From contig CAUYUJ010015286.1 of the NCBI GenBank assembly GCA_963575745.1, positions 240,052 through 304,051 of the forward strand: 64,000 nt of DNA, written 5' to 3'. The notes beneath the pieces were generated by a model that was not told the DNA's origin, made no database searches, and worked only from the letters and a program-made list of their open reading frames with translations. A program made the position numbers and the translations under genes. Shown here in pieces: positions 1-10,470 of this stretch (position 1 is the first letter of the stretch; each line of letters opens with the position of its first letter). This stretch comes from Prorocentrum cordatum (lineage: Eukaryota > Sar > Dinophyceae > Prorocentrales > Prorocentraceae).

Positions 1-140
1 TGCAGAGGAATCGCATGCCCGTCTTTCACATCCAGGCGTGAGAGACATTCCTTGCGGCCACGCCGAGCACGAGATCCTGTTCGCCTTGGGTCTGCATTTT
101 GTGCCGCAACTGCGCGACGACCGAGTGTACTGCGTCGTTT
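1..140. other. Unannotated sequence
   Basis: Mixed-composition sequence before the first inverted-repeat element. No coding motif or repeat was recognised. Confidence 0.3.
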
Positions 141-149
141 CGATGGGGT

Positions 150-303
150 TAAGTCGGGCCTGTCCCTCTACAGGGGGAATATTCAAAATTAGTCGAAAAA
201 TAGTATGGGGACTATTTTGGGGGCATTTTTGTGGGCATCATTTGATATTTTTTTGGAGTATTTCTTCTCCAAAATCCCCCTGTAGGGGACAGGCTCGACC
301 GAA
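150..303. mobile_element. MITE-like element, copy 1 of the GTCGGGC family
   Basis: A 154-bp non-coding AT-richer segment with terminal inverted repeats of about 27 bp. The left arm begins TAAGTCGGGCCTGTCC. The right arm, reverse-complemented, begins TTCGGTCGAGCCTGTCC, and both continue into CTACAGGGGG. It is bordered by CGATGGGGT (141-149) and CGATAGGGT (304-312), a 9-bp target-site duplication with one mismatch. A related copy lies at 32116-32259, also with a 9-bp duplication. Target duplications of this size are typical of Mutator-like elements (hAT elements make 8 bp). There is no coding capacity, so it would be non-autonomous. Confidence 0.75.
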
Positions 304-311
304 CGATAGGG

Positions 312-822
312 TCGTGGACCGCCGAGCGCATCATCTTGGTCAGGGCACAGCGCTGCAGTTTCACACGTCTGCCAGTTAGTCTCAGGCCGGGCCTGGAATT
401 CAGGCAGCAGGCGCCCCCTGAAGGGGGAGTGTGGCCCGCGAGCTGACAGAGGGCGTTGCTAAAGAAAGCGCAAGCATCATGATCCTGATCATCGTCGCCG
501 TCGTCGTCGTCAACATCACCATTGACCGTCATCGTTGTCGCGAATAGTTGCTACCGCCACCGTTGTCACAGCCATCAGGCGTTGTCTCTGCTGTCACCAG
601 AAATCGTCGCCACAACCGAGCATCCTCGATATCTCTGACCGGGAGGACGAGAAGGCGGATCAGGAGCAGGTCGCCTGCAGTGTCGTCGCGCCGCTCTTCG
701 CCATCATGCAGCCGATCGCCACGGTCAGGGGGTTTCGCCGCGCCTGGAGGAGGACATCCTCCTCCTCGTCGTTACCAGGAATGATGAGCTCGCCTGGCAT
801 GCTGCCGCATCTGCGTCCTTCT
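312..822. other. Unannotated GC-rich sequence
   Basis: Contains a short GTC-rich run near 490-520. Open frames here lack recognisable domains, so no gene is called. Confidence 0.3.
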
Positions 823-866
823 CACCTCCTCCTCCTCCTCCTCCTCCTCCTCCTCCTCCTCCTCCT
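823..866. repeat. (CTC)n microsatellite
   Basis: Near-perfect CTC/CCT trinucleotide run on the + strand. Confidence 0.9.
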
Positions 867-1330
867 TTCTGTCAGGCTGTCTTACCAGATTCCACTTGCG
901 CCTCGCTCACTCCTGGACGTTGGGCCCGCTCCGCTCGTGCCTGGGCCCCGAATTGGTTGGGACCCCCCCCTGGGCGATGGAATGAGGCGGCGCGGGGCGC
1001 CCGCGCCCGAATCCTGAGGCACGCGCGGGCCCCGTGGGGCCCTCGAAGAGGAAAAACCAAAAAACCAAAAAAGACGCCAAAAAACCAAAAAAAACAAAAC
1101 CGAACCTCGAAGAGGAAAAAACAAAAAAAAGACTCCACCGTAACTGCTGGCGGAGCATCTGAGCATCCCCCCCCGGCGCGAGGCCCGCCCCGACCTCCCC
1201 CGGCAGGGCGGCCCGGGCGGGCCGAGGCCCGAGGCGCGGTGCGCGGGCCGGGGCCGCCCGGGGCCCGCGGGAGCACTCGCGGGTGCCCGCCGAGCGGTTC
1301 GCGTCTGCCACGTGCCTCCTCCACGGTTGC
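867..1330. other. GC-rich spacer with an A-rich insert
   Basis: Contains an A-rich stretch at about 1050-1130 built from AAAACC-like units. It is bracketed by two copies of CCTCGAAGAGGAAAAA at about 1041 and 1106, each holding the small palindrome CCTC-GAA-GAGG. No gene recognised. Confidence 0.4.
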
Positions 1331-1790
1331 AGACCTATTCTTATCCTCCCATCCTCCCTCCTCCCCCGTCTCCTCCTCCTCCGCCTCCTCCGCCTCCTCC
1401 TCCATCTCCGCCCCCTCCTCCTCCTCCTCCTCCTCCTCCTCCTCCTCCTCGTCTCCTCCTCCTCGTCCTCTTCCTCCGCTCCTCCTCCTCCTCTCCTCAT
1501 CCCCCTATCCTCCTATCCTCCTCTCTCATCCTCCTCCTCCTCCTCTCCTCTTCCTCCTCCTCCTCCTCCTCCTCTCCTCCTCCTCCTCCCTCCTCCTCCT
1601 CCTCTCCTCCTCCTCCTCCTCCTCCTCCTCCTCCTCCTCCTCCTCCTCCTCCTCCCCCCCGTCCTCCTCCTCATCCCCCTATCCTCCTATCCTCCTCTCT
1701 TCCTCCTCCTTCTCCTCTTCCTCCTCCTCCTCCTCCTCCTTCTCCTCTTCCTCCTCCTCCCTCCTCCCTTGACTCCTCATATCCTCCTCC
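1331..1790. repeat. Polypyrimidine (CTC/CCT) tract
   Basis: About 460 bp of almost uninterrupted CTC/CCT/CTT on +, so GGA/GAG on -. Mirror-symmetric pyrimidine tracts of this length can form triplex (H-) DNA. The proline, serine or leucine runs it encodes are compositional artefacts. Confidence 0.9.
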
Positions 1791-1975
1791 TATGCTCCTT
1801 CCTCTCACACTCCTAGCCTTCCTCCTCCCCCCTCCGCCCTGCCCGAGCTGGCCCCAGGCTTTGGCGCAGCTCCCTGCAGCTCTGCGTGGCCGAGCCCGCT
1901 CTGTCCACGCTGGCGGAGGTCCCTTTCGCACTGGCGGCCGCGGCGGCGGACGCCCCTGCGGGCGCTGTCGACGTC

Positions 1976-1981
1976 GCCGTC

Positions 1982-2030
<49 letters not shown>

Positions 2031-2310
2031 GTTGCCGCGGCGGTGGTGGTCATCGTCGTCGGTTGCCACGGCGGTGGTGGCTACCGTCGATTTCCCTAGG
2101 TGGTGGTGGTGGTGATGGGTTTGGACACCGTCGTCGGTTGCCGCGATGGTGGTTGGCATCGGTTGCCGCGATGGTTGCGGCCGCCATTGGTTGCCATGGT
2201 GGTGGTCGTCGTCGTTGGTTGTCGTGGTGGATGTTGTCGTCGGTTGCTCCAGTCGTCGTCGCTGTTGCTGGTCGTCAGCATCGTCGGCCGCCGCGCGTCG
2301 TCATCGGTTG
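1976..2310. repeat. GTC array grading into a degenerate GTCGGTTGCC minisatellite
   Basis: Starts as a pure GTC run (about 1976-2028). It then becomes a degenerate higher-order repeat built on GTCGTCGGTTGCCGCGGTGG with units near 2020, 2057, 2128, 2160 and 2210. This looks like a microsatellite that acquired a longer period by segmental duplication. Confidence 0.7.
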
Positions 2311-2330
2311 CCGTAGTCGATGAGGAGGGC

Positions 2331-2500
2331 AGGGAAGAGGATGCATGTGAATGAGGAGCGGGAGGAGGACGAGAAGGAGGAGGAGGAGGAGGAGGGAGAG
2401 GATGAGGTGGAAGGAGGATGAGGAGGAGGAGGAGGAGGAGGGGGACAGAGAGGAGGAGGACGGAAAGGAGGGGGGAGGACCTCCCTCCTCCTCGCTCCTC
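2331..2500. repeat. GGA/GAG polypurine tract
   Basis: Degenerate GGA array on the + strand, the complement class of the upstream CTC tract. No gene. Confidence 0.85.
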
Positions 2501-2904
2501 CCTCCCCCCTCCCCACGTTTCGCGGCATGGGCCCTGCGTCTGCCTCCTGCACCAGCCACCATTGGCGAGGACGGCGGCACGGAGGTACGACAGACAGCGG
2601 CCCACATCGGATGACCTCACCGTGGGCGTTTTTTGCCTCTCGCTGCACCGTTCCCTGCTGGTGGTCAGTGGTGTGCGCCGAGGGCGGCACGGGCCTCGAC
2701 GGCGACAGCGTGCCACGACAGTGAGCGGCTTGAATATGGAACATGTACTTTTCAAAAGGAGCTCGGTCGTCCCCTATGTTTGCATGCGTTATGCATCGCT
2801 CCTTACGCGTCATTTATTATTTATCGTTCCCCGTGCGTTATTCCTTGGGGAAAAAGGGGTTTCGTTCCTTATGTATCATTCCTTAGGTCAGGCCCATGAC
2901 TGTA
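2501..2904. other. Unannotated sequence
   Basis: Includes a moderately AT-rich part (2760-2890) with repeated GTTATTCCTT-like words. No gene or known element recognised. Confidence 0.3.
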
Positions 2905-3105
2905 GGCTTGTGGGCGACGTTCAATATAGAGGGAGCATGTTGCCAAACACTGTCCATATGTATAGCATGGTTACACATGTCTTGAATTCGTCAAGACATG
3001 TGTCAAGCATTTTTAGAACATGTGTGTGTGTGTCGAACATGTCGAACTCATTTTCAGCTCAGTGATGGGATTGTTTGGATGTCCATTGTCATGGCGTCCA
3101 CAACA
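2905..3105. repeat. Dispersed repeat family C, copy 1 (ACATGT-rich)
   Basis: Shares with 16150-16300 a stretch rich in ACACATGT/AACATGT words followed by a closely related stretch of about 40 bp (GTCCATTGTCATGGCGTCCA here, GTCCACTGCCATGGCATCCA there). Contains a perfect 13-bp stem with a 5-nt loop at 2973-3003. Function unknown; probably an old non-coding mobile repeat. Confidence 0.5.
2973..3003. repeat. Perfect 13-bp hairpin
   Basis: ACACATGTCTTGA pairs exactly with TCAAGACATGTGT across the loop ATTCG. No U-run follows, and intrinsic terminators are not expected in a eukaryotic nucleus, so it is listed only as structure. Confidence 0.8.
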
Positions 3106-3239
3106 CTGGGGTGCGGGCGGATGCGCGGGGGGTAGACGCAGAACAAACGGAAGAGTGGCCGCAGTCTGTCGCCATCGCGCCCGGCAGTGCCCGCAGGGCT
3201 CGGGGTTGAGAGTGCCTGCCGCTCCCCGGGCGAAGCGCG

Positions 3240-3372
3240 CCCCGACGACGACGCTTCACGACGACGACGACAAGCACGACGACGACGATCACGACGACGA
3301 CGACGACGATTACGATCACGACGACGACGACAACGAGGACGGCGACGTCGACGACGACGACGACGGTTCAGG
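3240..3372. repeat. (GAC)n array
   Basis: Degenerate GAC/CGA trinucleotide array on +, with GAT and CAC variants. Confidence 0.85.
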
Positions 3373-4226
3373 AAAAGGGGAGGATACCCCAGGTAGCACG
3401 CCAGCATTTTTGCGCAAAATGTCAGGCACGCCTCTCAGGCTGCGTTTCGTAACATGGCATGTCGACGTGGGTAGTTGGCCAGGGTTTGCACTATCTGAGT
3501 GGTCATCATGTTCATGCCTGGGTTCAAATCATACGGTTCATGCTTCTTGTTTACCTTTGCCCTCTACTGGTGGACATTTGTAGTTTCGTGGTCTATCATT
3601 GTTCGAGTAGTCCCATGGTTTGAGGATTCGTTGCAAGCTGATCGATTTCCCATTTCAGTGGTTGTCCGTGCTCAAGTCCTCGCACACTGTGGCCCACCAT
3701 GCCCATGCCACAGCCACTGATCTGCAGAAGCCGCAGATCTATCACCGCACATGCCGCATGCCGGGCGGCTGTTTCCCCTGATGCCGACGTTGTCCGTTGC
3801 ACTGCTTCGTGCCTGCGTCCGCCAGTCGGAGATCGGTTGGAGTCTTCCCCTCCCCCATGAGAGTCCCCCCGGACCAGGTGCGGTCTCCGGTGTTTGGCGC
3901 CACCCGCGGGGGCTCTCTCTCTCGGCTCCCTGGTCGGGGGCTCCCTCTCTGCGCGGGCCCGCCGTTTCTCTCGAGTAGCATGGCCCGCTGGGCTCCTGTG
4001 CCCGGCATCGGCCCGCCCGTGGCCACGCGCTTCCAGCACAGCGTACGTGGGGAGGCTGTCGTGTTGAGGTCGGCGTCTCGGGGGAACGCGCCAGCTTCGG
4101 CTGAGTCTTCGGCCCCGAGGGGGCCCGAGACCCTCGTGCTCCTCGCTCGTTCCTGCGCGAGCAAGCGCCGATGTCGAGAGTTTTTTGCCCGCGCGCATCT
4201 GTTTCTGGGGCAAGGCCCATAGATGG
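3373..4226. other. Unannotated sequence
   Basis: Long antisense open frames in the GC-rich part (3600-4700) have low-complexity Arg/Gly/Pro composition and no recognisable domain. They are attributed to GC content rather than a gene. Confidence 0.3.
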
Positions 4227-4227
4227 G

Positions 4228-4405
4228 TACTCCGAGTTTCTTGATAAGCGCCAGGGGGGCGTTACCCCCGCCGACAACCCCACATCGACCCCCGTCGCGG
4301 GCAGCCACCGCGCGCCGAAGGCGCTCCGATCCCCGTCGCGGCGCGACGACGAGGCGAGGTTGACCCCCATCGGGGCCCCCCTTGCTTCTTAAGAAACCCA
4401 GAGTA
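4228..4405. mobile_element. TA-flanked inverted-repeat element (Tc1/mariner-like MITE)
   Basis: The left arm TACTCCGAGTTTCTTGATAA matches the reverse complement of the right arm (TACTCTGGGTTTCTTAAGAA) at 18 of 23 positions over 4227-4249 and 4384-4406. Both ends carry the TA dinucleotide expected of Tc1/mariner insertions. About 178 bp, GC-rich interior, no ORF. The terminus resembles that of the element at 32974-33159 (TACTCCAGATTTCGTAA). Confidence 0.55.
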
Positions 4406-4406
4406 T

Positions 4407-5204
4407 ATTGTGTGTTGTGCTTCCTTGTTCCTCTGGGGCCCTTTCTTCGACATCTGCTGCAGGCTGCTCGCGCACCGCGCACGCCTTCAGACTGTCTGCT
4501 CCTTCGGGCTCGGTTCCCCGCGCTTGGCTCGCAGTGTCGCGCCTCGCGGGGATCAGCTGGGCTTGGCCTCCCTGGATTGTTTGTAGGACGTGTTTTCAAA
4601 CCGTTCCTCCAGAGGCGGCCATGACAAGGCATGCTGAACGACAAATGGCGGCGATGCTGGTCGTCCGTCCCACTCGCGTGTGTTCGCTGCGTCTGCAAGG
4701 GCTCCGACTCGATCCTGGGCCTACGTGCGCCTCTGCTGCTTCTGCTCTCTCATGCGTGTTTCCCCACCTCGGGCAGCGACAGCCTACAAGGGTTCTAGCT
4801 CCTGCCTCGAGCGAGTGAGCAATAGCTGTGGCGAGTGCGATGCGTGGCTCCCTCCCATTCTCCTTATAATGAGCCCTCCTGTTCCGTTGCAGGGCCGCCC
4901 ACGATCCGCTTCGATGCGGTGCGATGCGATTCGATTCCTTCACTGGCATCGGCTGGGGCCAAGTGGAGCCTGGCGCGTCCGCCTGATTTCGATCAGACTC
5001 AGGACGATTCGTTGGCGATCCGATCCGTTTCCGATACGACCCGACTTCGCAATTCGATCCAGCTCACGCCTGCCTCAGCCAAGCACCATGAGCGTGTTCG
5101 TATGGGGTTCCCGACGAGGTGATGAAGCCTCTCTCGCCTGCTGTGGCTGCTCGGGCGCGTCATTCGACCTAGCCTGCTTGCAGATCACGGTGGCGCCCCC
5201 AGCA
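4407..5204. other. Unannotated sequence with a GATTC-rich stretch
   Basis: 4905-5065 is enriched in the degenerate words CGATTC/CGATCC/CGATGC, the same composition as 16320-16430, 47041-47255 and 60872-61090. No gene recognised. Confidence 0.4.
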
Positions 5205-5500
5205 ACCCCCTCACTGCCCCCTGCCCCTCCACCCCCATCACTGCCCCCTTCCTTGCTGCCCCCTCACTGCCCTTCCTCACTGCCCCTCGCTTCACTGCCC
5301 CCTCGCTGCCCCCTCGCTGCCCCCCTCGCTGCCCCCTCGCTGCCCCCTCGCTGCCCCCATCGCTGCGCCCTGGCTGCCCCCATCGCTGCCCCCTCGCTGC
5401 CCCCATCGCTGCCCCCTCGCTGCCCCCCTCGCTGCCCCCCTCGCTGCCCCCCTCGCTGCCCCCCTCGCTGCCCCCCTCGCTGCCCCCTGCTCCTTCCCCA
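5205..5500. repeat. CTGCCCCCTCG minisatellite
   Basis: Tandem units of about 11-13 bp (CTGCCCCCTCG with added C or CCAT variants). The - strand has regular G5-G6 runs separated by short loops, a G-quadruplex-prone arrangement. Confidence 0.85.
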
Positions 5501-5635
5501 TCCATCCCCTTTCGCCGCCTTCTCCCCTCTTGCGGGCGGGGGGCAGTGGGGGCAGGAAGGGCCTTCCTCCTCTTCTTCCTCCCCCTCCGCTGGCACCCAT
5601 CAAACGTGGACTTGGACCGTCTTCGGATGGAGAAG

Positions 5636-5772
5636 GGGGGAGGAGGAGGAGGAGGAGGAGGAGGAGGAGGAGGAGGAGGAGGAGGAGGAGGAGGAGGAGG
5701 AGGAGGAGGAGGAGGAGGAGGAGGAGGAGGGAGGAGGAGGAGGAGGAGGAGGAGGAGGAGGAGGAGGAGGAG
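5636..5772. repeat. (GGA)n microsatellite, nearly perfect
   Basis: About 135 bp of near-uninterrupted GGA on +, one of the longest pure runs in the window. Confidence 0.95.
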
Positions 5773-6800
5773 ACGGAGGAGCTCTCGACACCGTCCCCGT
5801 CGGCCAGCTTCTTCGCCGCGGGTCGATTTCCGTTACGGCCCAGGGGGTGCAGCCCGAAGAAGCTTCCCGAGAGGCCCCGACGGGGAAACAATACGCCTGC
5901 CGTCCTTGTTATGATGCTATCTGGCTCCGCCTTTCACCTTCCGGCTCTGGCTCCTTGCCTTTCCAATTCCGGCTCGCCTTGCCGACCCCAGGCTGCCCGA
6001 CGGTTACGGCTACCGTGTCACCGACGCCAGCTTCTGCGGGATCGCTCGCACGACTACACCCGACACCGACCTCGCCCTACGATCGGCGGGCCTCTCACTC
6101 ACACTCTAGACGTCCAGGTCCAGGGTAGGTGGTAGGGGGAGGGGTAAACCCTTGGCCGAAGGGGAAGAAGGCGGAGTGGAACAGGACATGCTCTCATCAA
6201 CCTGATTACGCCCTGAAGGGCTGGTGGGATTTCTCCTTTCATGCTGGCGCCCAGGCGCCCACTAGCTGGAACCACGCAGGTGCCTCTGTGCGGGACTGCT
6301 CTTTGCTGCTGTTGGGCCGTGCTTGTTCGCGACGGTTGGGCCACAGGCCCAAGGATGTCCACGACTCGGCTCTGTCGGCTGCGTCGCGGTAGGCTGCATC
6401 GGTCTGTCAAGTTCGGTCGGCTGCGGCCTCGCTGCGCCATTCTGGGCTGCTTTCTGCCTGTCGGTCTCGGTCGCGGATGTCGCTGCCGGTTCGGTCAGTG
6501 TTCGGCGGAGTTGCCGCTGTGGGCGGCCTTGATGTCTGAGACCGCGCGTGGACCCCCAGAGGCGTCGACCCTTCCCCGCGACCCTTTTTCCATCCTCAGT
6601 CGTTTCTGGCGGTGCCCCCAGATGCCGAAGGTGGCCACACACACACACACACCCTCCATTGTGATTGCGTTTTTTTTCTCGACGCGATGGGGTTTTAAGG
6701 AGGGCAGGTCTGGGAGGTCACGAGTCGACTTCCCGGGTCTGTCCCGGTGTGGAGTCCTGCCCTGGAGCATCGAAGCTCAATCCTCGAACCTGGTGGATCC
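5773..6800. other. Unannotated sequence
   Basis: GC-rich sequence with a short AC run at about 6636-6651. Open frames carry no recognisable domain. Confidence 0.3.
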
Positions 6801-6863
6801 TCGATGCTCGATGCTCGATGCTCGATCCTCGATCCTCGAGCCTCGAGCCTCGAGCCTCGAGCC
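6801..6863. repeat. Heptamer array with ordered variants
   Basis: Nine consecutive 7-bp units: TCGATGC three times, TCGATCC twice, TCGAGCC four times. The variants are grouped in order, as expected from serial local duplication with stepwise mutation. Because 7 is not a multiple of 3, it is not codon-periodic. Confidence 0.9.
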
Positions 6864-7003
6864 CCTCCGCGAGGCGCCACAGACGTGCTCCACGAGGCCA
6901 TCGCTCTCGGGGCCGACCCCGTGGCGCTGGCGCCAGTCGCCAAGGCGCTGGGCGGGGCGCCGCGCGGCGGGGTCCAGCAGGCGCTGCTGACGCAGGCGGC
7001 GGC

Positions 7004-7024
7004 GTCGTCGTCGTCGTCGTCGCA

Positions 7025-7112
<88 letters not shown>

Positions 7113-7160
7113 TTGTCGTTGTTGTCGTCGTCTTCGTCGTCGTCGTCGTCGTCGTCGATC
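7004..7160. repeat. (GTC)n microsatellite
   Basis: Near-perfect GTC array on +. Flanking GC-rich open frames are not supported as genes. Confidence 0.9.
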
Positions 7161-7399
7161 GAGGCTCGTCGCCACGGCCGGGTTCCCACAGAAGCTCGGT
7201 CCACTCAGGGGAGGTCGTGGGGCGGAGGTCCCCAGGCAGTTCTGCGTCGGGGAAACACGCGGCGGCGGCGGGCCTTCGGCCCGCGCCAGGCGGAGGCGAA
7301 GGCCGCGGAGGCGCAGCGCAGGGCGGCTTTGGAGGAGCTCGGGATCGAGGTGGGCCGGCTGCGCGTCGACGTTCTCGTCACCGCCTGCGCCGTCGTCGT
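7161..7399. other. GC-rich spacer
   Basis: No gene or repeat recognised. Confidence 0.3.
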
Positions 7400-7556
7400 C
7401 GTCGTCGTCCTCCTCCTCCTCCTCCTCCTCCTCCTCCTCCTCCATCGTTCTCCTCCTCCTCCTCCTCTTCCCTCCCTCCTCCTCCCCCTCCTTCCTCCTC
7501 CCTCCTCCTCCTCTCCTCCTCCTCCTCCTCCTCCTCCTCCTCCTCCTCCTCCTCCT
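7400..7556. repeat. CTC polypyrimidine tract
   Basis: CTC/CCT array on + following a short GTC run. Confidence 0.9.
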
Positions 7557-7830
<274 letters not shown>

Positions 7831-8223
7831 CGACGCGGGAAGGAAGAACACCAGAACCCCACTCAGCATGTGGGGAATAACCGACAGCTGGACTTCAAAT
7901 CCTGACGGGGGAGCGTGGCCCGATGGCACGATTTGCCCCGAACTGGCCCCGTCGCGCCATCGAGAATCAATTGCCCGACTCCAGCCGCAAGCCCGGCACT
8001 CTCGCGAGTCGCGCACATGAGCCCAGCTCGTCATCCGGGCAGTCGTCTCACCAGCGCTTCCCACTGGCAGCTTCGGGCTGTGGCGCGCGATGCCACGCCT
8101 TGCGACTGGGCGGGCGAAACCACGTTCCCGGCGATGGCCCCCGCGGCCTCGACGGCCTTCCCCGCGGAAGCCGCGCGAGCCAGGGGGTGCCAGAGGCGCG
8201 GTCGCGCGCCCGCCGAGCGCCAG
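7831..8223. other. Unannotated sequence
   Basis: Mixed-composition sequence with no recognised gene or repeat. Confidence 0.3.
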
Positions 8224-8226
8224 TAG

Positions 8227-8559
8227 ATCGTCGAGGACGCCTTCGGTAACATAGGTGGTGATCTGTCAGGATTGGGCACGGTGGAAGAGTTGGCAAAGCT
8301 GGCACGGGACGTGCGCATTGCGCAGACCAGTGTGCTCTCAGACGATGGGCACCTGGCCGAAAGCTTCGCGGCCTGGGCCGCGGCCGGTCTCCGATCCGCG
8401 CATTTCATGTCGGTTTACCAGGCCGCCAATTGGAACGCGCGCCGTCGCTGTGGTCTCGACGCGGGGCCAAGGGGTGGATATCTGCGAGCTGCGCGGAGGC
8501 GAAGCCCGCGCTTCGCAGATCGCCGTGCGCTGTCAACTCACGACGGGCAAGAGTTTTGA
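8227..8559 (+). CDS. Unrecognised open frame, possibly an exon fragment
   Basis: An open frame of about 110 codons follows a TAG at 8224 and ends with TGA at 8557. Its first half is complex and protein-like, including VEELAKLARDVRIAQTSVL and SFAAWAAAGL. No ATG begins it, so if genuine it is an internal exon or a retroelement fragment. I do not recognise the family. Later residues turn Arg-rich, which argues against coding. Weak call. Confidence 0.2.
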   Translation: MVEDAFGNIGGDLSGLGTVEELAKLARDVRIAQTSVLSDDGHLAESFAAWAAAGLRSAHFMSVYQAANWNARRRCGLDAGPRGGYLRAARRRSPRFADRRALSTHDGQEF

Positions 8560-10470
8560 CTTGGTGGCCAGTTAAGACCTCGGCGACCCATGAGAGCTAC
8601 GACGTTTCGCTTGGTTCTTCTGGTCCAGCGACGTTTTGGTAGTGGTCATGGCACCATCATTCCGCCGCGCCGCGCCTCCAAGTGGTCCCAACTTCTGTGT
8701 CAATCACGAGACTTGGAGGACGTATTATGAGGGGGACTCTCCCCGCAGTATGTTCTGCGGCCAGGTGGTGTTTGCCCAGCTGCAAGAGGACATACACCTC
8801 TCTGTCGAACAGCCAGGCCCTACTTGGCGCTTCACCACCGCGCCACGCAGCGAATATCACAAGACCCACAGGTGGGCGCGGCGATGTTCGACCGGCGTCG
8901 ACTGGGGGCCAAGGGTCAGATTGGGGGAGGGGGGGCGCAATGTCCTCTGCGGTTCTGGCCAACCATCTTGCGACGATCCCCACCCAGTAAGAGGATCCTC
9001 TGCCTCCGCGCAATCAGCCCTCGCATCTCGAGGGGGGTGCCAACCTCTCCTTGACCTCGAAAGCGCGTGTTCGCTCCTCCTCTGCTGCCTGGGCGCGCAG
9101 TTCGTCGCCGACTTGCGCATCTCCCCTTGAGCAAGCGTCCGGTCTCCAGGAAGTAAAAATGAGGCGACGCCTCGTCTCCTTCGCAGTGCGCCCGCCAGCT
9201 CGTGTCCGTGCGCCCGCAAGAGATCGCGTCACCGTGTGGGGAGTCCTCTGCAGGCCACTGTGGGCCGCTCCTTTAAAGCTCCCCCAGTGGCACCCGCGGC
9301 GCGACGCGCGCCTATGTCCCCGCAGCCGCGGCTCCCAGGTGTGCCATCCAGTGGCCTTGCCTATCATAGTGTGTTGCCTCTCGCGCTTCGCTGGTCTCAT
9401 CATCCGCACCCCGCTGGGTCAAGAGGGGCGCGGAGAAGTCGCGAGCCAGGCGCCTCTTGTATGACGATCATTGAGTTCATCTATTTTGCTGTCGCTTTCA
9501 CTCATTACCCCGTGCGGGGTGGCGGATTCTTCGACTATAAACGATAGACAAAAAACAAGCAGTGGCCCCGGGCCCGAGGAAAAGAAAAAACAAGAAGAAG
9601 GTGCAATCTGAGCAGAAAGGTGCAAACGCCACCAACGACGGGCACCAGCAGCACTCACCGCGACAAGGCGTCATTGCCATGCGCCAGGAGGGCCCATCAA
9701 TCATCTCCACACAGGACCGACAGCAACACTAACGCGCACCAGTAAGATGCACCAACATTCGCCAGCACGACCACGCACCCGTGCCATCAATGCATCAACT
9801 TTCATAGATGAGCCACATGTCTGACAACCAACTGCCAACGCCATGCATCAATAATTGGCTTCAAGAGCGCGTACTTGGTGCAAATAACCAAACATGCTTG
9901 TGTAACACATGAAGTCAAGAGACTACCAGCATCACATCCTTGAAGCATACATCAGCGACACTCACACACACCAGGGGCAATTCCTATCACGCGCTCAGGC
10001 TACATTCCGAGCTCTGTCAGTAAGGCAACTCCAGTGCCACCATGTGCATACACATAAGTACAGACAACGCACGTCCGCATCAGTAATCAAGAACTACTGA
10101 CAGAAAACAAGAACACCAGTCATTGCGACCGTACTTGATGCTTTAAAACTACGTGTGCACATCAACAGCATACATCAGTATCACACGTCCGTAACACGTA
10201 TCAGGGACACACGCCGCTGACATCAATGTTGAGACCGCACACGTGGGCAACATGCAACTCTAGTGTTCGCACGTGCAAACACACCGTAACCAATGACGCG
10301 ATCAAACATCATAACTCCAGGAATGTGCCACCATATGATTAAGGTGCACACGTAAGACATGAACCACCACGCGCACAGCCCAATCATGCAAAGTATGTGC
10401 AGCGACCATCCACCAACAACTATGTATGACAAAGTTGCTGGGTCACACTCGGTAGACGTCGACACCATGT
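8560..10470. other. Unannotated sequence
   Basis: 8560-9540 is GC-rich without recognisable genes. 9540-10470 is less GC-rich, with many CAC/ACA words and no ORF of note. No inverted-repeat element was found by eye. Confidence 0.3.

Noticed and set aside
2973-3003. Intrinsic transcription terminator
   Set aside because: Hairpin lacks a following U-run and the genome appears eukaryotic.
3455-3540. tRNA-like sequence with TAGTTGG and GGTTCAAATC
   Set aside because: T-stem and acceptor stem do not pair and no anticodon arm can be drawn.
3742-4698. Long antisense open frame of 318 codons
   Set aside because: Arg/Gly/Pro-rich composition typical of GC-rich non-coding DNA, overlaps an inverted-repeat element, no domain.
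4680-6128. 482-codon + strand open frame
   Set aside because: Runs through the CTGCCCCCTCG minisatellite and a pure GGA array; no conserved part.
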